Shown here: in pieces, positions 33,919 to 35,342 of the stretch
Layout of the letters: each line of letters opens with the position of its first letter
Numbering within the stretch: the stretch's first letter is position 1
Source: Zavarzinella formosa DSM 19928
Lineage (GTDB): Bacteria > Planctomycetota > Planctomycetia > Gemmatales > Gemmataceae
Assembly: GCF_000255705.1 (NCBI RefSeq)
Contig: NZ_JH636440.1
Location: 1,078,028-1,113,369 of the forward strand
Direction: 5' to 3'
DNA length: 35,342 nucleotides
Translations under genes and position numbers: made by a program
Notes under the pieces: model-generated
What the model saw: the letters and a program-made list of their open reading frames with translations, nothing else
The model's database searches: none
Told to the model about the DNA's origin: nothing

Positions 33919-35292
33919 ATGTTGACGATTTTCGGCCGACCCAGCGAGAGCGGCGGCTTCTGTGACGGAAACTCCCGCCGGGATTTTCTCACCGTTGGCG
34001 GGGCCATCGTCGGCGGGGCGCTGGCATTGCCGAACATCCTCTCGGCCGAAACGCAATCTGGAATTCGTTCTTCGCACAAAGCCATCATCAACATTTACCT
34101 GCCCGGCGGGCCACCGCATCAGGACATGTGGGATCTCAAGCCGGACGCCCCGGTTGATATTCGCGGCGAGTTCAAGCCGATCAAGACCAACGTGCCGGGC
34201 ATCGACATTTGCGAACACTTCCCCCGCATGGCCAAGATGATGGACAAGTTCGCCATCATCCGCTCCATCACCGGCTCAGCCGGCGACCACGACGCCTTCC
34301 AGTGCATGACTGGTCGCAAGCGGGACTTGAAAAAGCCCGGTTACTGGCCCGCGATGGGCGCTTGGGTGTCCAAGGCCCTCGGGCCGGTCAACCAAGCCAT
34401 CCCGCCGCACCTGACGCTGATGTACCGCACCGGCGAAGCCCGCTGGGGCTATCCCGGCGACGGCGGCTTCATCGGCATGGCCCACGCCCCCTTCCGCCTC
34501 GTCGGGGACAAGGCCACCGGCATGCAATCCGAGACGATGACACTCAAGGGCATCACGCTGGAACACCTGCAAGATCGCGTCTCCCTCGGCAAAGCCTTTG
34601 ACACGCTGGATCGCAAGATGGACCAGCAGGGAGTGATGAACGGGATTGATTCCTTCAGCCAGCAGGCGATGGGGATTCTCACTTCCAACAAGTTGAAGGA
34701 CGCCCTCGACCTCTCGAAGGAAAAGCCGGAAATCGTCGCCCGTTACGGCGTGGACGACCCGGCCTTCGAGCGGGACGGCGCCCCCCGGATGGTCCGCAAT
34801 TTCTGCATCGCCCGCCGACTGGTCGAAGCTGGTGCCCGCGTGGTGACGCTGAACTTCACCCGGTGGGACTGGCACGGGCCGGACGGGAAGAACTTCGTCC
34901 AGGGCCGCAAGGACATGCCGCTGCTGGACCAAGGCATCACCGCCCTCATCTCCGACCTGCACGAACGCGGCCTGAGCGACGATGTTTCCGTCGTGGTCTG
35001 GGGTGAATTCGGCCGGACCCCGCGCATCAACAAGGACGCCAGCCGCGACCACTGGCCGCAAGTCAGTTGCGCCCTGATGGCTGGCGGCGGCATGAAAATG
35101 GGTCAGGTCATCGGTGCCACCAACCGCCTCGGCGAATACGCCGTCGCCCGCCCGGTGACGCATCAAGAAGTCTTCGCCACCCTCTATTCCCGCTTGGGCT
35201 TGGATCTCAGCAAAGTGACGATTCAAGACGCCACCGGCCGTCCGCAATTCTTGGTTGAAGACGACACGGCGCCGATCAAGGAATTGATGTGA
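33919..35292 (+). CDS. DUF1501 family protein, Tat-exported
   Basis: A 457-aa protein of the DUF1501 family, a sulfatase/alkaline-phosphatase-like fold abundant in planctomycetes. The N-terminus carries a twin-arginine motif SRRDFLTVGGAIVGGALALP (residues 19-38), so export in folded form is likely. LPGGPPHQDMWDLKP, GEFGRTPRIN and DHWPQ are family-typical blocks; the Asp/His residues in them may bind metal. The purine stretch GAGAGAGAG lies before the ATG. DUF1501 genes are often paired with DUF1553/DUF1549 cytochrome-like genes; none is seen in the 50 bases left after it or upstream. The enzymatic role is not established. Confidence 0.92.
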   Translation: MLTIFGRPSESGGFCDGNSRRDFLTVGGAIVGGALALPNILSAETQSGIRSSHKAIINIYLPGGPPHQDMWDLKPDAPVDIRGEFKPIKTNVPGIDICEHFPRMAKMMDKFAIIRSITGSAGDHDAFQCMTGRKRDLKKPGYWPAMGAWVSKALGPVNQAIPPHLTLMYRTGEARWGYPGDGGFIGMAHAPFRLVGDKATGMQSETMTLKGITLEHLQDRVSLGKAFDTLDRKMDQQGVMNGIDSFSQQAMGILTSNKLKDALDLSKEKPEIVARYGVDDPAFERDGAPRMVRNFCIARRLVEAGARVVTLNFTRWDWHGPDGKNFVQGRKDMPLLDQGITALISDLHERGLSDDVSVVVWGEFGRTPRINKDASRDHWPQVSCALMAGGGMKMGQVIGATNRLGEYAVARPVTHQEVFATLYSRLGLDLSKVTIQDATGRPQFLVEDDTAPIKELM

Positions 35293-35342
35293 TGGAATGA
35301 CCAATGGGGCGTTATGCTAGTTGCGGGAAGGCCAGTCGCTTG

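Overview
The window looks like a chromosomal segment from a planctomycete, most likely of the Gemmataceae type. The evidence is GC-rich DNA, three DUF1559 proteins with a pseudopilin-like N-terminus and a C-terminal H-X9-DG motif, a DUF1559/lipoprotein pair, a TIGR02996 protein, a transmembrane Ser/Thr kinase with a large extracytoplasmic part, a DUF1501 protein and very large PAS/GAF hybrid histidine kinases. The assignment rests on family content only; there is no rRNA or marker gene.

Layout. 1-0.9 kb: the N-terminal end of a transposase-like gene runs off the left edge, preceded by a hairpin that can hide its ribosome binding site, followed by a RAYT (Y1/HUH) transposase. 0.9-2.8 kb: an FGGY sugar kinase and a DUF2007-type membrane protein. 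3.0-6.0 kb: a DUF1559-lipoprotein operon ending in a clear intrinsic terminator, then an AT-rich divergent region with a Fur-like palindrome, then a second DUF1559 gene. 6.1-8.3 kb: a secreted glycerophosphodiester phosphodiesterase converging on the glycolate oxidase Fe-S subunit GlcF. 8.5-12.5 kb: a small membrane protein, beta-carbonic anhydrase, a SulP transporter (probable bicarbonate handling) and a TIGR02996 protein. 12.6-15.1 kb: a GT1-type glycosyltransferase and a CPBP membrane protease. 15.4-17.5 kb (minus strand): a 51-aa protein, a TPR/zinc-ribbon/receiver protein and a helical protein. 17.9-23.7 kb: a secreted unknown, a large transmembrane Ser/Thr kinase behind a near-consensus promoter and structured leader, and a VOC protein. 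23.7-31 kb (minus strand): a compact three-gene signalling operon (PAS2 histidine kinase, dual receiver, 1640-aa hybrid kinase with six PAS and two GAF domains). 31.6-35.3 kb: a third DUF1559 gene, a YhcG-type PD-(D/E)XK nuclease and a DUF1501 protein.

The most unusual structural signal is a set of five long inverted repeats of different sequence, each starting within about 20 bases after the stop codon of a plus-strand gene between 5.9 and 15.4 kb. They resemble REP/BIME-type or MITE-like elements, and a RAYT transposase lies in the same window. One repeat family has a third copy inside the signal-peptide codons of the phosphodiesterase gene. Signalling is the dominant functional theme: His-Asp phosphorelay proteins, a Ser/Thr kinase and a receiver-TPR protein, with no DNA-binding output domain recognised. 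I see no tRNA, rRNA or CRISPR array. I found no single locus that is clearly a new system; the best leads are the 3'-end inverted repeats, the phosphorelay with a degenerate receiver, the structured leader of the Ser/Thr kinase, and the TPR/receiver operon.
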